A DNA stretch of 22,666 nt from Acanthaster planci (GCF_001949145.1 NW_019091625.1:309379-332044), one strand, 5' to 3'. Counted from the stretch's first letter, positions 1-10,433 are shown. The notes: generated by a model not told the origin, from the sequence alone. Numbers and translations are program-made.

Positions 1-1174
1 ATAGTATAAGGATGATGATGATGTGTGTCGTTATCAACTGATCAAAGATTATCAAGAGCAAAACCTTGAAATTGTTCTAGAATAATAAGTACAGATGTAA
101 ATGTAAATTTGAATGTTTACCTAATAATTTACACTGGACAAGAGTGAATGTTACAAAGATCACTTTATTCAACTCTTTGTATTCCAAGTTTAACCATCAC
201 TGTGAATGGTTATTGGTACAGATCTATTTTTTTGATATCTTCTGACATTTGGATGATAACCTGTAAGAAGTAGAAAAAAAAACACCTTTCAACGTCAATG
301 AAATGGGCATTCTTTCAATACATTAAGGAAATAAACACCTACTCATAATTCTCAAGATATGAACTAAAATAGGTGTTAAACACAAGATTTGGAGTCTCAT
401 TCAAATTTTCTAGAAACTGCAGTTGATGCGAAATAAAATCAAATGGTAGTAGAACTGCCTGCTCTCGCGTGGACATTGAGATGTGGTCCAAGAAAGTGTA
501 TGCCAAATGTCATTGGAATTTTGTTGACCGTTACACTGTTTTGAGTGAGACATTGGTTTGTTAGTTAAATGTTTTTTCAAAATGTCCTCTCCTGAACATG
601 GTATTTCTTCCAGAATGAAAAGAAATGAACTGTAAGTCATTACCTGTCAACACAACGCTACACACTCTAGTAACCTAATATAAAAATATTGTACTGCAGT
701 GATCACAAGTAAATAAGATATAAATGCTCATGAATATGCCATGCAAATGTTAGTTAAAAATGGCCTTTCCTGAACATGGCATCCCATGATTTGCATAAAG
801 TCAGAAAACTTTTTTGTGGGGGGGCGCATTATCTGGTAGCTTAGCATACATGTAGACTTACAAGATCAACCAGACTATAGAAGAAATTGGACTTGAATTA
901 TGCTTGCTGTCATGGCATTGTCGTTAAACTTCATTGTCCTTTCTTGAACATTTAGTTTAATAGAGTACCCAGTTAAGCCACTGTTGCTTAAATTTGATGA
1001 AGTGTACATGTATGCTTACAATGTACGACCAAGGTAATTTTCTGACCAAACACTAGCAATGACATAATGCATTATTGACTGCATTAACAGTGGCCTTGTG
1101 CACGTCACAAGAAAGGTGGACCGCACCGAACCAGGACTGACTTGATCCCAAGTCTATTTTGGTACTCAGATTGA
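1..1174. repeat. Tandem 1.2-kb block, copy 1
   Basis: This block is nearly identical to the block that begins just after the N at 1175. Both copies open with a GATGATGATG run and end near the phrase CTATTTTGGTACTCA. Copy 1 lacks a 28-bp segment that copy 2 has at about 1381-1408, and it has a shorter TACATG run near 1006. It may extend left of the window. I see no convincing gene: the short minus-strand ORF at 410-640 recurs in copy 2 only because the DNA is duplicated. Confidence 0.9.
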
Positions 1175-1175
1175 N
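1175..1175. other. Single ambiguous base at the repeat junction
   Basis: One N lies exactly between the two 1.2-kb copies. This is typical of an assembly join, or of a place where two haplotype contigs were put end to end, so the tandem arrangement should not be taken at face value. Confidence 0.9.
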
Positions 1176-1176
1176 T

Positions 1177-2384
1177 TAGTATATAAGGATGATGATGATG
1201 TGTGTCGTTATCAACTGATCAAAGATTATCAAGAGCAAAACCTTGAAATTGTTCTAGAATAATAAGTACAGATGTAAATGTAAATTTGAATGTTTACCTA
1301 ATAATTTACACTGGACAAGAGTGAATGTTACAAAGATCACTTTATTCAACTCTTTGTATTCCAAGTTTAACCATCACTGTTGGCAACTCTGTTGAATTAC
1401 AGTCCGATGAATGGTTATTGGTACAGATCTATTTTTTTGATATCTTCTGACATTTGGATGATAACCTGTATAAGAAGTAGAAAAAAAAACACCTTTCAAC
1501 GTCAATGAAATGGGCATTCTTTCAATACATTAAGGAAATAAACACCTACTCATAATTCTCAAGATATGAACTAAAATAGGTGTTAAACACAAGATTTGGA
1601 GTGTCATTCAAATTTTCTAGAAACTGCCGTTGATGCGAAATAAAATCAAATGGTACTAGAACTGTCTGCTCTCGCGTGGACATTGAGGTGTGGTCCAAGA
1701 AAGTGTGTACCAAATGTCATTGGAATTTTGTTGACCGTTACACTGTTTTGAGTGAGACATTGGTTTGTCAGTTAAATGTTTTTTCAAAATGTCCTCTCCT
1801 GAACATGGTATTTCTTCCAGAATGAAAAGAAATGAACTGTAAGTCATTACCTGTCAACACAACGCTACACACTCTTGTAACTTAATATAAAAATATTGTA
1901 CTGCAGTGATCACAAGTAAATAAGATATAAATGCTCATGAATATGCCATGCAAATGTTAGTTAAAAATGTCCTTTCCTGAACATGGCATCCCATGATTTG
2001 CATTTCCCATGATTTTTGTGGGGGGGCGCATTATCTGGTAGCTTAGCATACATGTAGACTTACAAGATCAACCAGACTATAGAAGAAATTGGACTTGAAT
2101 TATGCTTGCTGTCATGGCATTGTCGTTAAACTTCATTGTCCTTTCTTGAATATTTAGTTTAATAGAGTACCCAGTTAAGCCACTGTTGCTTAAATTTGAT
2201 GAAGTGTACATGTACATGTACAGTATGCTTACAATGTACGACCAAGGTAATTTTCTGACCAAACACTAGACATAATGCATTATTGACTGCATTAACAGTG
2301 GCCTTGTGCACGTCGCAAGAAAGGTGCACCGCACCGAACCAGGACCGATTTGATCCCAAATCTATTTTGGTACTCACGATTGAT
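1177..2384. repeat. Tandem 1.2-kb block, copy 2
   Basis: Second copy of the block at 1-1174, with scattered substitutions and several indels. A 28-bp insertion lies at about 1381-1408, a different sequence follows ATCCCATGATTTGCAT near 2000, and a longer TACATG array lies at 2208-2224. After about 2384 the sequence becomes unique. This level of difference, indels of tens of bases on a nearly identical background, fits either two alleles of a polymorphic species or a recent duplication. Confidence 0.9.
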
Positions 2385-3100
2385 GGTGCAGCAAGCCTTG
2401 GTGCAGTGCCAGGATCCATTAGGGATTGCAGTGTGTGTAGATCCACGATGTGTGGGCACTTTTTATACAGTAGATCGTTCGGAAAATGTGTTTTTGTGTG
2501 GGTGTGTGTGTAGAAAGAACAACTTTTGTTTTCCGAAACTTGTACCTTGGAGGGGAAGCCGACCGTGGTTGTGTTCTCTTACATGTACATGTATGTAAGT
2601 CAAGTTTATGCAGCTCATTTTGATCGTTTTTGTTTGAATGTACGTTTAACCGTATGGTATTTTATTCCATGTTCGAGGAAAATGTCCGAGCGGAATATGA
2701 AATGCGATCTATTATATGATCGAAGCCGTGGTTGTGTTGTGTGTGGTTTTAAGCCATCATCAGTGGGCCAGACTAATGACATTCTTCACGGGCAGGACTT
2801 GGGAGTACTTTCATGGGTCAGTGAACAGTGACTGTGGGGTACTGCTGCAGTCTGATTCTTCCTTCGTGCGCCCAAAGTGTCCGTCGTGTAAGAATGAGCA
2901 AATTTCGAGCGATATACAGTAAGGCGAGTGCCAGCGCTCGTAACACGCAAGACCTCCCTCGAACTCGAAAGGGTACTTACTTGAGATCACTGCCGTATAT
3001 TGTCTGTAGCGTTTGTGTTTTAAAATTGAAACCAATTAATTGGCCGGAAAATGCTGCTATTTTGTTTTGTGGGTCATTTACTTGAGCATTATGTCCACAT
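2385..3100. other. CpG-richer stretch with short ORFs, no recognised gene
   Basis: CpG dinucleotides are visibly denser here than in the surrounding AT-rich DNA (for example 2680-2740 and 2860-2970). Several overlapping short ORFs occur. The most protein-like is on the plus strand around 2716-2918 and contains a CPSC-type cysteine pair just before a plausible splice donor (ACA|GTAAGG near 2917). I do not recognise the product. It could be a first exon or promoter region of a gene that continues beyond view, or chance. Confidence 0.2.
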
Positions 3101-3513
3101 AATATGAGTAATATACATGTATGCCCATATCAATTATCCATCTAATTCACACTTTATCAAATAGTTGTCAGAAATTGGCTGATTTATAGTCTCGTGGAGG
3201 CCCATTCACAAAATTACATGTAATGCATCAGTTTGTCCTAATTTCAGTAAGATTTACTGTTTTAGACAAGTTTTGGAGTATTAGAGTGTTCAGGAAAGGA
3301 CACTTTTTTAATAAGTTTAAAACCATCTACCTACATGTACATGTACACGGGGTTTAAACATAATGCTCTGTGTTCACAGCTATTTCATTGGTTGTGAATT
3401 TAAAAGACTTTACTTCCTAGAATTCAGAGCATGTAACAACAAAGTCAGACTGAATTACATGTAGAATGTTTACCAGATTTCAGGAGAAAAATACACAAAT
3501 ACTGTTATGGTGA

Positions 3514-3530
3514 CACACTAAGTTAGTGTG
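3514..3530. repeat. Short inverted repeat CACACTAA/TTAGTGTG
   Basis: Two perfect 8-bp arms are separated by one base. It could be the tip of a small palindromic element; no function can be assigned. Confidence 0.5.
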
Positions 3531-3614
3531 TAGAGGGTTATGTTTGTGTGTTGAAATTACATGTACTTACATGTAATTACTTACAGTAGTTACCACGTTA
3601 AACGTTAAACGTTG

Positions 3615-3683
3615 TTAACCCTACCCCCCAGGGACTATTGAAATCCTGCATAACCTTGTTGGGTTCAGCATGGTTAGGGTTAA
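3615..3683. mobile_element. Possible TTAA-flanked mini-element (piggyBac style)
   Basis: TTAA followed by CCCTA at 3615-3623 is mirrored by TAGGG followed by TTAA at 3675-3683. This gives a 61-bp interior with CCCT termini, the pattern known for piggyBac-superfamily transposons (TTAA target duplication, CCCT-type ends). The inverted match covers only about five bases beyond TTAA, so it could be chance. It gains some weight from the better example 270 bp downstream. Confidence 0.3.
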
Positions 3684-3688
3684 AAGAG

Positions 3689-3705
3689 TGTCCTTTCCTG
3701 AGCTT
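3689..3705 (+). repeat. Copy of the dispersed TGTCCTTTCCTGA motif
   Basis: This is one of several near-identical 16-18 bp motifs of the form TGTCCTTTCCTGAACAT found only in the first 4.5 kb: 583-600, 761-779, 935-951, their duplicates at 1790, 1968 and 2137, 3689, 4444, and one inverted at 3286-3302. Function unknown. Confidence 0.55.
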
Positions 3706-3951
3706 CGATAATTTATGTCTTTTGTCACAATTTGAAGTGGTATTTGCAAGTTATCAGAATCAAAACTTCATGACACTTGTAGCTAAATTGATGAGGGTGC
3801 TACTCTTTAGGAAATTCATGGAATCCATACCGCCATAGATGTGATAAGAGGAAGTACAGCATACTGTGAAGCAGCATGTGCAGTGATTATTGTAGGAAAG
3901 TGTTGGAATGGGTATCTTGTTCTAAACATACGTGTAAATGATTTCTGTATT

Positions 3952-4111
3952 TTAACCCTCCTTCAGGCTTTACAGCACAAATGTGCAAAAGTGCACAAGG
4001 TCACTCTCTTGCATGTTGGTGCAGTGCACAACATGACACAGCTGTGCTTCTTTGAAATGTTTACCAAGTGACCCAAAGGCTGAAAGAGTGACTTCAGCAT
4101 AGGAGGGTTAA
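3952..4111. mobile_element. Candidate piggyBac-type MITE, 152 bp plus TTAA duplications
   Basis: TTAA at 3952-3955 is followed by CCCTCCT, and AGGAGGG at 4101-4107 is followed by TTAA at 4108-4111. Counting one more base on each side, the inverted repeat is an exact 12 bp. Subterminal sequences are also loosely inverted (a GTCACTCT near 4002 and an AGAGTGAC near 4085). PiggyBac transposons insert at TTAA, duplicate it, and have CCCT-like ends, so this reads as a short non-autonomous relative with no coding capacity. Confidence 0.55.
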
Positions 4112-4376
4112 AGAAGTTCTTAAAAAAATGTATCTGAAAGTTCATGGCAGAAGTTAAGTTGCTTAGGTTGATAATCTGTAAAATGATGGCGCAAATAATT
4201 TGTTCCTGCACAGTTTATGTATTCATGCGTATGCATTTCTTTGTAGGAGCTAACATAGGCCAACATCAGTACTTACATGTATGTCACTGTTTTAAAGTTG
4301 TGGTTTTACCATCACATGATTAATAAATCATTCTACTGATGGCCACCGCGGCCATTACTTCAGTCTACTTCATTAT

Positions 4377-4404
4377 TACATGTACATATATACATGTACA
4401 TGTA
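4377..4404. repeat. (TACATG)n palindromic microsatellite
   Basis: Two TACATG runs flank a TATATA core. Because the unit is self-complementary, the array has the same sequence on both strands and can fold on itself. TACATGTA occurs dozens of times in this window, far above chance. Confidence 0.85.
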
Positions 4405-4660
4405 GGAGAACGACAGTGTCATTCTACACCTTGTTAAATATTATGTCCATTCCTGAACATATGTACATGTACACAGCAGGTAGCTAGAGCATAACAAGGT
4501 ACAAAATTATCTGCCTCACATATGTATATGTAACTCCCAACTTCTTAAAATTAACCATTATTCTAGAACACATACACTGTACATGTACTTTACTCTATTG
4601 TGCTTTTGGTGTTTCTGTGTGTGTAGTTTGTGGATTTATACACGTATGTGCGTAGTAACA

Positions 4661-4690
4661 TACATGTACATGTAATTGCATGTACATGTA
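4661..4690. repeat. (TACATG)n palindromic microsatellite
   Basis: Two short arrays are separated by ATTG; together they form an extended imperfect palindrome. Confidence 0.85.
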
Positions 4691-4839
4691 TGTGGACCAT
4701 ATCACACATTTACCAGTTATATTTTGAACTTTTACAGCAAAACATGTTCAAGTGATTATACTGGTCCTGTCTGTCCATCTAATTAGCTTTATGAGAAAAA
4801 TTCTCAAATATACTGAGCAGCGTGCATGATTTTCTGAAT

Positions 4840-4865
4840 TACATGTACATGTACATGTACATGTA
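4840..4865. repeat. (TACATG)4TA array
   Basis: The longest uninterrupted array in the window: four perfect hexamer units plus TA. It is fully self-complementary. Confidence 0.9.
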
Positions 4866-5731
4866 ACTGAAATGACAGGTGGTGCTTTAAGAAAAAAGAG
4901 AGTAAAAAACTTATAATTTTCCCCAAATATCAGAAAATATGCGTTGTTTTTTACAGCATAACTTGCATTAGTGTTGAAGACATGACTATTGTGGTGGCTG
5001 TCAACCAATTTTAAGCAACCCCAAACATGTCTGTAATTTGGAAATAGCAGTTTATGATATATACTGTACCTTCAGTTGACAAAGTTTATGAAATGCCAAA
5101 TGCAAAGTGTCTTAATATTAAAACATTCAAGGTTTAGGCCTTGACATTAACATTTTCTTTTACCTTTATTCATACACTTACAATAGCCAAACACAGTTTA
5201 TTGATACTTTTTCATTTTGGACCCCTCATGAGACTTTTTTGCAACCTTTCCCGTGAAACTGCCCAATATTAAATTGAAAAAGGACAGTTTTGTGACGGCA
5301 AAATAGGAAATGTCTTAACTTGGATATGGGTGTTATACCTTCTTTAAGAACTGTCAGATTTGTATAAACGTTACAGTTCTGGAAGTAGTGTAAATGGTAA
5401 ATGAAGACAAGGTCCAACCTGAGGCTGAGCTAAAGACTACCCATACAAAATGCAGTAATTGGAAGAAAAACCAACCAATCATGGCAACTTTTGTTTATTT
5501 CCAATGTGTAACCTTACTAGTGTCTTGGTTAAACAGCTAGCCTAGGCCTACCGTATTTGACTACATTCCATGATGTGAAATGTTAACAGTCTAATATTTA
5601 GGGTGCCCTCCTTTATTTCTGATTACTTAGACTGGCTTTTTTTTACCCATACTGCCCTTACAGACAAAACGTCATACAAGACCTACATGTACATGTACCT
5701 TAGCAAAAAATGTCATTCAAATGGGTATATA

Positions 5732-5751
5732 TACATGTACATGTACATGTA
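5732..5751. repeat. (TACATG)3TA array
   Basis: Three perfect units, preceded by a TATATA run. Confidence 0.9.
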
Positions 5752-7463
5752 GCACTACACTGATGTTATGCACCACTGTAAAAACAGGGTGTTGGTAAAA
5801 GTCGGAGTACATATGTAGCCAGAGGTACATGTAGTTGCAGATACCGGTACATGTACAGAAAAAAGTTTTTTTTTTTTCATGAACAGTAATGATCATAAAT
5901 ATCCTCATTTGTATAGCATGTCAGACCGGAGGTATAATCTATTGTGCCTGCAACAGTATTCACACGATTGTACTCGAAAAATTAGGAAAAATGGCAAAGA
6001 ATTTCTTAAATTAATACCTATGCATGAGGTTCATGTTTTTTGTTTCGTTATTTACTCACCCTTATTGACTGTAAATCATCCTTAATTGAGTGAAACGCCA
6101 GGCCGGAGTTAGCAATAAACCAACTCTACACTCGATTTCGGCATGTGTATGGGTCAGCCCGGTGGTGGAGTTAAAGTAGTTTAAACATACATGTACATGT
6201 ACGTTACTTGAAAAATTATCCAAAAATTACAAAATGTCTGAAATGAATGCCACAAGTGTTTTTCTCTTTCTTTATTGACCAAAATGTCCGTAAAATGTTC
6301 TCTATGGCATAGCATGTCAGGCGGGAAGTAATACATACATGTATTTTGTAATATAAAATCTGTGATCAGATATGGTACATACTGTACATGTATAGGACGA
6401 CCTGGAAGTCGATTTGATTTGAAGTACATGGAATTCAAACTACTGTAACTTTAAAAATCATCAAAAATGACAATATTTAGGATGAATGCTTACAGAAGAA
6501 ATCATTATTTTACATGTATTCCTTTATTAAATTTTAGGGCATTTGTGCTTGTGTGTACACATGTGCATGGTGGCGCTAAAAAGGTGTAACAATAAGTGTG
6601 TATCAGGGCAGGCTTGCAGGGGCACAGGGTCATTGCAACAGGTAACTTGTGAATTGTTGTACAATGTAAAACATTGTTACACATTTTGGGTAGAAACATG
6701 TAGGTGAAAAGGAGAGGCAGTGAAGGATAGGATAAAGGAGATGGGGGTAGAGATGTAAAGTGGTTAAACTGGGGAGCCATAAAGATGAGGGACTAAGTAC
6801 ATGTACTAAAAAGCTGTTCGTGTGATATTAGCCCCATTTATTTCCTTCAATGGAACTCTTGCTCACAACAGAGTGAATTTTGTTAGCTTATTGCTACAAA
6901 ACTGAAAGTAAAACTTGCTATGGAGCTCCTTGTCAATCATTGTTGATAATTCCAAAAGATGGTGTATGATATTGAATCTAATATTCACAATTCAAGATAC
7001 ACACTTGGCAAATTTTTAACTAAACACATCCTAAGTTTTCTGTGAAGAGAAATAAGCAAACTTTCTTCTTGATAACTGTAATTTTAAAAGTGATTTTATT
7101 TTACAAATAAGTTGTAGGCTAATGTCAAAGTACACTGTTGAATTGGCGACAGTAATTTGTAGTTACACATGTACATGACACCGGGGGTGACTAGAAAAGC
7201 ATCTTTGAAGGATCTTCCGGTATGTTAACATTTGTTTAAATGAAAATTAAATCGCCTGTCATTTTAAATTTCACATCAACATTTTAACAATGAGTTCTTT
7301 GATAACTTTTTTTGAACAAAAGAACTAACAAAATGAGCTTCTGCATTGAGCTAAAAAACAGAGCTCAGTCGTTGCAGATACATAACACTGGATTTGCTTT
7401 AAATCCTTCTGACATCAACATCAAGTCTGGGCATTTGCGTCGCAGAGGGGGGCAAGGTGATTG

Positions 7464-7492
7464 CTGCCCCCTTTTTCCTTAAAAAAGGGCAG
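7464..7492. repeat. Imperfect hairpin CTGCCC...GGGCAG
   Basis: CTGCCC followed by a T-run is mirrored by an A-run followed by GGGCAG. It lies about 70 bp beyond the 3' end of the Ulp1/PHD relic on the minus strand, so it could belong to the 3' region of that element, but no terminal repeat could be matched on the other side. Confidence 0.35.
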
Positions 7493-7562
7493 TTTCCCTG
7501 AGAAAGTTCTTGCGACACCCATAGATCTAAATGTAGACATTCCTACTACTGGACTGTGAGAG

Positions 7563-8560
7563 TTAGAAGGCCAAGCCTCTCAGCTCTTCTGTGAGGCTGC
7601 ATTGCAGACTCATCCAGTGACTGGCATCCAGCAGCCGACTATATATGCCAACCTTTGAAATGCTCTCAGTATGGAGCCAATCGAGACAGCCCTCGCAGAA
7701 CAACATCTTTGTGGATTCTTGTGGTTTGTTACAATCATCACCGATATAAGAAGTGGACCATGTTGCCTCTATCAAACAATTTCTGATATTTACCAAGTAG
7801 GTCATGGTGTCGCCACCATTTCGGGGGTTGGCGAGATACACAGTATGTACGCTAGTAGTACATACATGTAGTAACAACCGCCTCTTCTACAAGCTTGAAT
7901 TAAAATTTGAGTGATCCAGTTCTGCATTCTTTGCATTTTGGCTTGTGAATACTTCTGGTAATTGCCACTATTACTATCGCATGCGCTGCGGCACATACAA
8001 CATTGTACAAAGATGCCACACTCGTTTCCATTCTTCTGGCAGGGTAAATGTATATTAGTCAGCACAAAAACATGCCAATCTGATACGGAAAAGGATTTTG
8101 AATACGTTATTAGCAAGAAGAGTGTTGTACATGTCTGTGAATGAGACTGCAGATGGCGTATTTTCTCCATGCAAGGAGTCCACAATAACCAATTGACGTA
8201 ATTTTCTTATTATGACCAATAGTATCCAGTGGTTACTGTGGACTATCACAGGCCAAAGCCAGACATCTTTCTCAAAGATGCAGTGAGCAAGGGCCCACTT
8301 TATGACAAGTTCTACTTTACCCTCTTCCCATGTGAGAAATGTGAAGTGATCAACAAGTGGAGATGGTGAATTGGCAGGGCACGGTGGTGAGGATGGTGGA
8401 CAGAAATCATCCATATTCCATGTGTCCTCCATCATAGTTGCTTTTATCCAGTCAGGGGCACAACTGACATCCAGGTCATCAATTCTGGGCTTTTTATGAC
8501 CAGATCTCTTCTTTTGGCACTTTGACCTCCTTGTTGTTGTGAGATAATGGCACCTTTGGC
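7563..8560 (-). pseudogene. Ulp1/SENP-like cysteine protease with C-terminal PHD-like finger (relic)
   Basis: Ulp1 (peptidase C48) enzymes cleave SUMO or related modifiers. Here a basic linker (KKRSGHKKPRIDDLD) and a Pro-rich tract precede the protease core. VHSNHW (His codon 8231-8229) and VIVDSLHG (Asp codon 8180-8178) match the His and Asp blocks. After a frame change near 8110-8150, DWHV and QKNGNECGIFV supply the oxyanion Gln and catalytic Cys (codon 8020-8018). A further frame change leads to a PHD-like finger at about 7740-7595, with CNKPQE, MLFCEGCLDWLHT and a final Cys; the first Cys and the one after the His appear lost (HTES where HTEC is usual). The N-terminal Ulp1 block, which usually contains a Trp-Leu pair, is not clear. 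At least two frameshifts make it non-functional. All four catalytic residues survive, so decay may be recent. Confidence 0.7.
7595..7740 (-). other. PHD-like zinc finger remnant
   Basis: In the reading frame ending at 7563, Cys49, Cys61, Cys64, His69 and Cys93 (counting from 7877) follow PHD spacing, with an aromatic Trp between the CEGC pair and His as in PHD folds that read histone tails. Two of the eight ligands are missing, so the finger is degenerate. It lies directly downstream of the Ulp1 catalytic Cys block on the same strand. Confidence 0.55.
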
Positions 8561-9148
8561 ACTATTGTGCCCTTTGTGCCAACTTCAAATACAGTAGCTG
8601 AGTCACGAAGAAATCTTCCTCACAATGAAGACATCAGGCTTGAACTTTGAGAACAACGACGGATAAGAAGAAAAGAAAGGACAAGTCTGAAAACCCAAGA
8701 ACTGAGAAATGACTACTGGTACATGTATTTAAAAGGAGGCGTGTACTGTAGGATATGTAGGAGGAAACCAAATAAAAGAGAGATAATTATACATGCATAC
8801 ATGTACATGTACATGCGAAAGAAATTGGACAACGCTTAGATGAGATGAAATGTGGAAAACATGTACATGTGTAAGGCAATCAGTAGATGAAGGATGTTAT
8901 GGAGGTGATATGACATCAACGATCCTCCAGACATGGAGATGGTACAGTGTCCTGCAAGCCAGCCGTCTCCCTTGCAATTTAAGAGCTCGTGCTCCCGCCG
9001 CTTGTACGTTCGCAGGCTGCATACTCTAGGTGTTGATAGGTACATGTAGCACTCTGTCCAGCCAATCGTTTGACGTACATATCACACCAGAAAGCATGGG
9101 CAAATATGGATAAATGTACATGTTTGTATGAGCATGCATGTTCATATT
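8561..9148 (-). other. Flank between Ulp1 relic and retrotransposon; possible intron or decayed linker
   Basis: No continuous frame is seen. Short protein-like pieces occur on the minus strand (for example FLRDSATVFEVGTKG near 8610-8570, preceded in another frame by KPDVFIVRK), plus a 69-codon ORF at 9045-8836 that I do not recognise. TACATG arrays lie at 8799-8815 and 8862. This could be a decayed part of the linker between SWIM and Ulp1, or an intron. Confidence 0.3.
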
Positions 9149-9160
9149 AGATGTTACTGT
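9149..9160. repeat. 12-bp target-site duplication, left copy
   Basis: AGATGTTACTGT here is identical to 14584-14595. It lies 22 bp past the ORF2 stop of the minus-strand retrotransposon, where its 3' end should be. Chance matching of 12 bases in both expected places is unlikely. Confidence 0.65.
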
Positions 9161-9182
9161 TAGTAGCCTTGATGTATTTCAG

Positions 9183-10433
9183 TTAGTGGGGAATATTATA
9201 TTTTGAGTTTAAAACATTTTTAAGTGTCATTTGATCTGGAGTTAATTTTAATGATTTTTGAAGTTTTCCCCTGGCACTAACGTATCTGTTACAGTTTATG
9301 AGAAAATGCTCAGCATTGTCGTATGTGTTGCATGTTTCACAAAATCCGTTTGTGTGTTTACCGATTTTTTAATAGAAACTTTTTAGATTTTTACACATAT
9401 CAAGCCGGAGTCTGTGAATCTGAACTTCTTGACAGCGTGAGAGGTTCCACATGTTCATGTTAAGGGAAACAATGGGTTGTATTTTTTTAAGTAAAGATGC
9501 TTTAGAATTATTCCATTCTCGTTGCCACTGTTGCTTGATGCAACTTTTGGGTTGATGTTTAGCTTCTGTTCTAGAAAGGGGCAGTTTATGGTCAATAATA
9601 GTTCTTTTAGTACCCTTTTTAGTAATCTGGTCAACTTGTTCGTTTCCTTTAACTCCACCTTGTCCTGGTATCCATTCAAAAATAACATTGTTAGCCTGAT
9701 TTTGAATATTAATAAGTGTATGCCGAATATCACAAGTTAATTTGTTTCTGATGATAGGCCGAGATACATGTACATGTACAGCTTGTATAGCATTTAGACA
9801 GTCTGTGAGTATACAGGATTGCATAGGCTGAACATCTTCAATCCATTCAAGGGCCAGTAAAATGGCAAAGAGTTCCGCTGGAAAAATAGAGGCTTCGTTG
9901 TTTAATCTGATGTTCTTAGAATAATTAAGTTGAGTTATGTATTTACGACATCCCACAGTGGTACATGTATTATTCGGGTCGACAGAACCATCTGTATAGA
10001 TGTGAAGTGAGTTACCCTAAGTCGTACATGTATGTACATGTATGATCTCTGTAGCAAGGGAACCCTTTTCATTGATATCCATAATATGTTTAATATGGTT
10101 CAGAATTTCTGTTGAGATACATGTATCAGGTTTAGTATAATGCCAGTGAGGAAAAGGATTGTGTAATGGGAAGGCATTAAAATGCAGTTTACCTGTTCTG
10201 GCTTCAAATGGGGCTTTCCATTTTTTAGCAAAGTAGTGTTTCTGCAAGCAGTCTATTTGGATGTATTGATTCGGATGAGAAGCATGCATATCCAGTTTGA
10301 TATTATATAGATTACAAAAATAATTACGGCTGAGATAAAGAGGAGGATCTCCACACTCTACTTGCAGTTTCTGTAATGAGGTTCCATAAAGTGCTCCACA
10401 GCATATCCTCAGAGCCTGGTATTGTATACTATC
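9183..10433 (-). pseudogene. Retrotransposon ORF2, RNase H and C-terminal zinc motif part
   Basis: The RNase H would remove RNA from the RNA-DNA hybrid during retrotransposition. Visible blocks are IYTDGSVDP (first acidic residue, near 9985), PAELFAILLALE (Glu), ILTDCLNAIQAV (Asp) and FEWIPGQGGVKGNEQVD (last Asp). The glycine-flanked His expected in this last block is Gln here. One TAG stop lies just before the first block (10017-10019). Four extra residues, His-Val-His-Val, encoded by a TACATG array, sit straight after the second Asp helix. After about 9369 the frame continues past a break into a C-x2-C-x7-H-x4-C motif (CETC...HFLINC), common at the end of I-type ORF2 proteins, and stops at 9183. 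Confidence 0.8.

Larger units (their letters stand above)
4113..7440. other. Non-coding AT-rich stretch
   Basis: No gene is recognisable here. All ORFs are short and many simply run through TACATGTA arrays, giving runs of His-Val, Met-Tyr or Thr-Cys. The stretch holds the densest hexamer arrays of the window and poly-A/poly-T runs. Confidence 0.6.

Noticed and set aside
410-1847. Minus-strand ORFs at 410-640 and 1656-1847 with the same protein
   Set aside because: Conserved only because the DNA block is duplicated; low-complexity short frame, no domain, substitutions not obviously synonymous.
4840-4865. CRISPR-like or regularly spaced repeat array
   Set aside because: A pure hexamer microsatellite without spacers, in eukaryotic DNA.
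6040-6180. tRNA-derived SINE
   Set aside because: A GC-richer patch with short inverted words, but no convincing A and B boxes or tRNA fold could be drawn.
8836-9045. N-terminal block of the Ulp1 domain (contains GDGWLAGH)
   Set aside because: The Trp-Leu pair is suggestive, but the following sequence does not match a Ulp1 fold and the block is 400 bp from the His block; left as unassigned flank.
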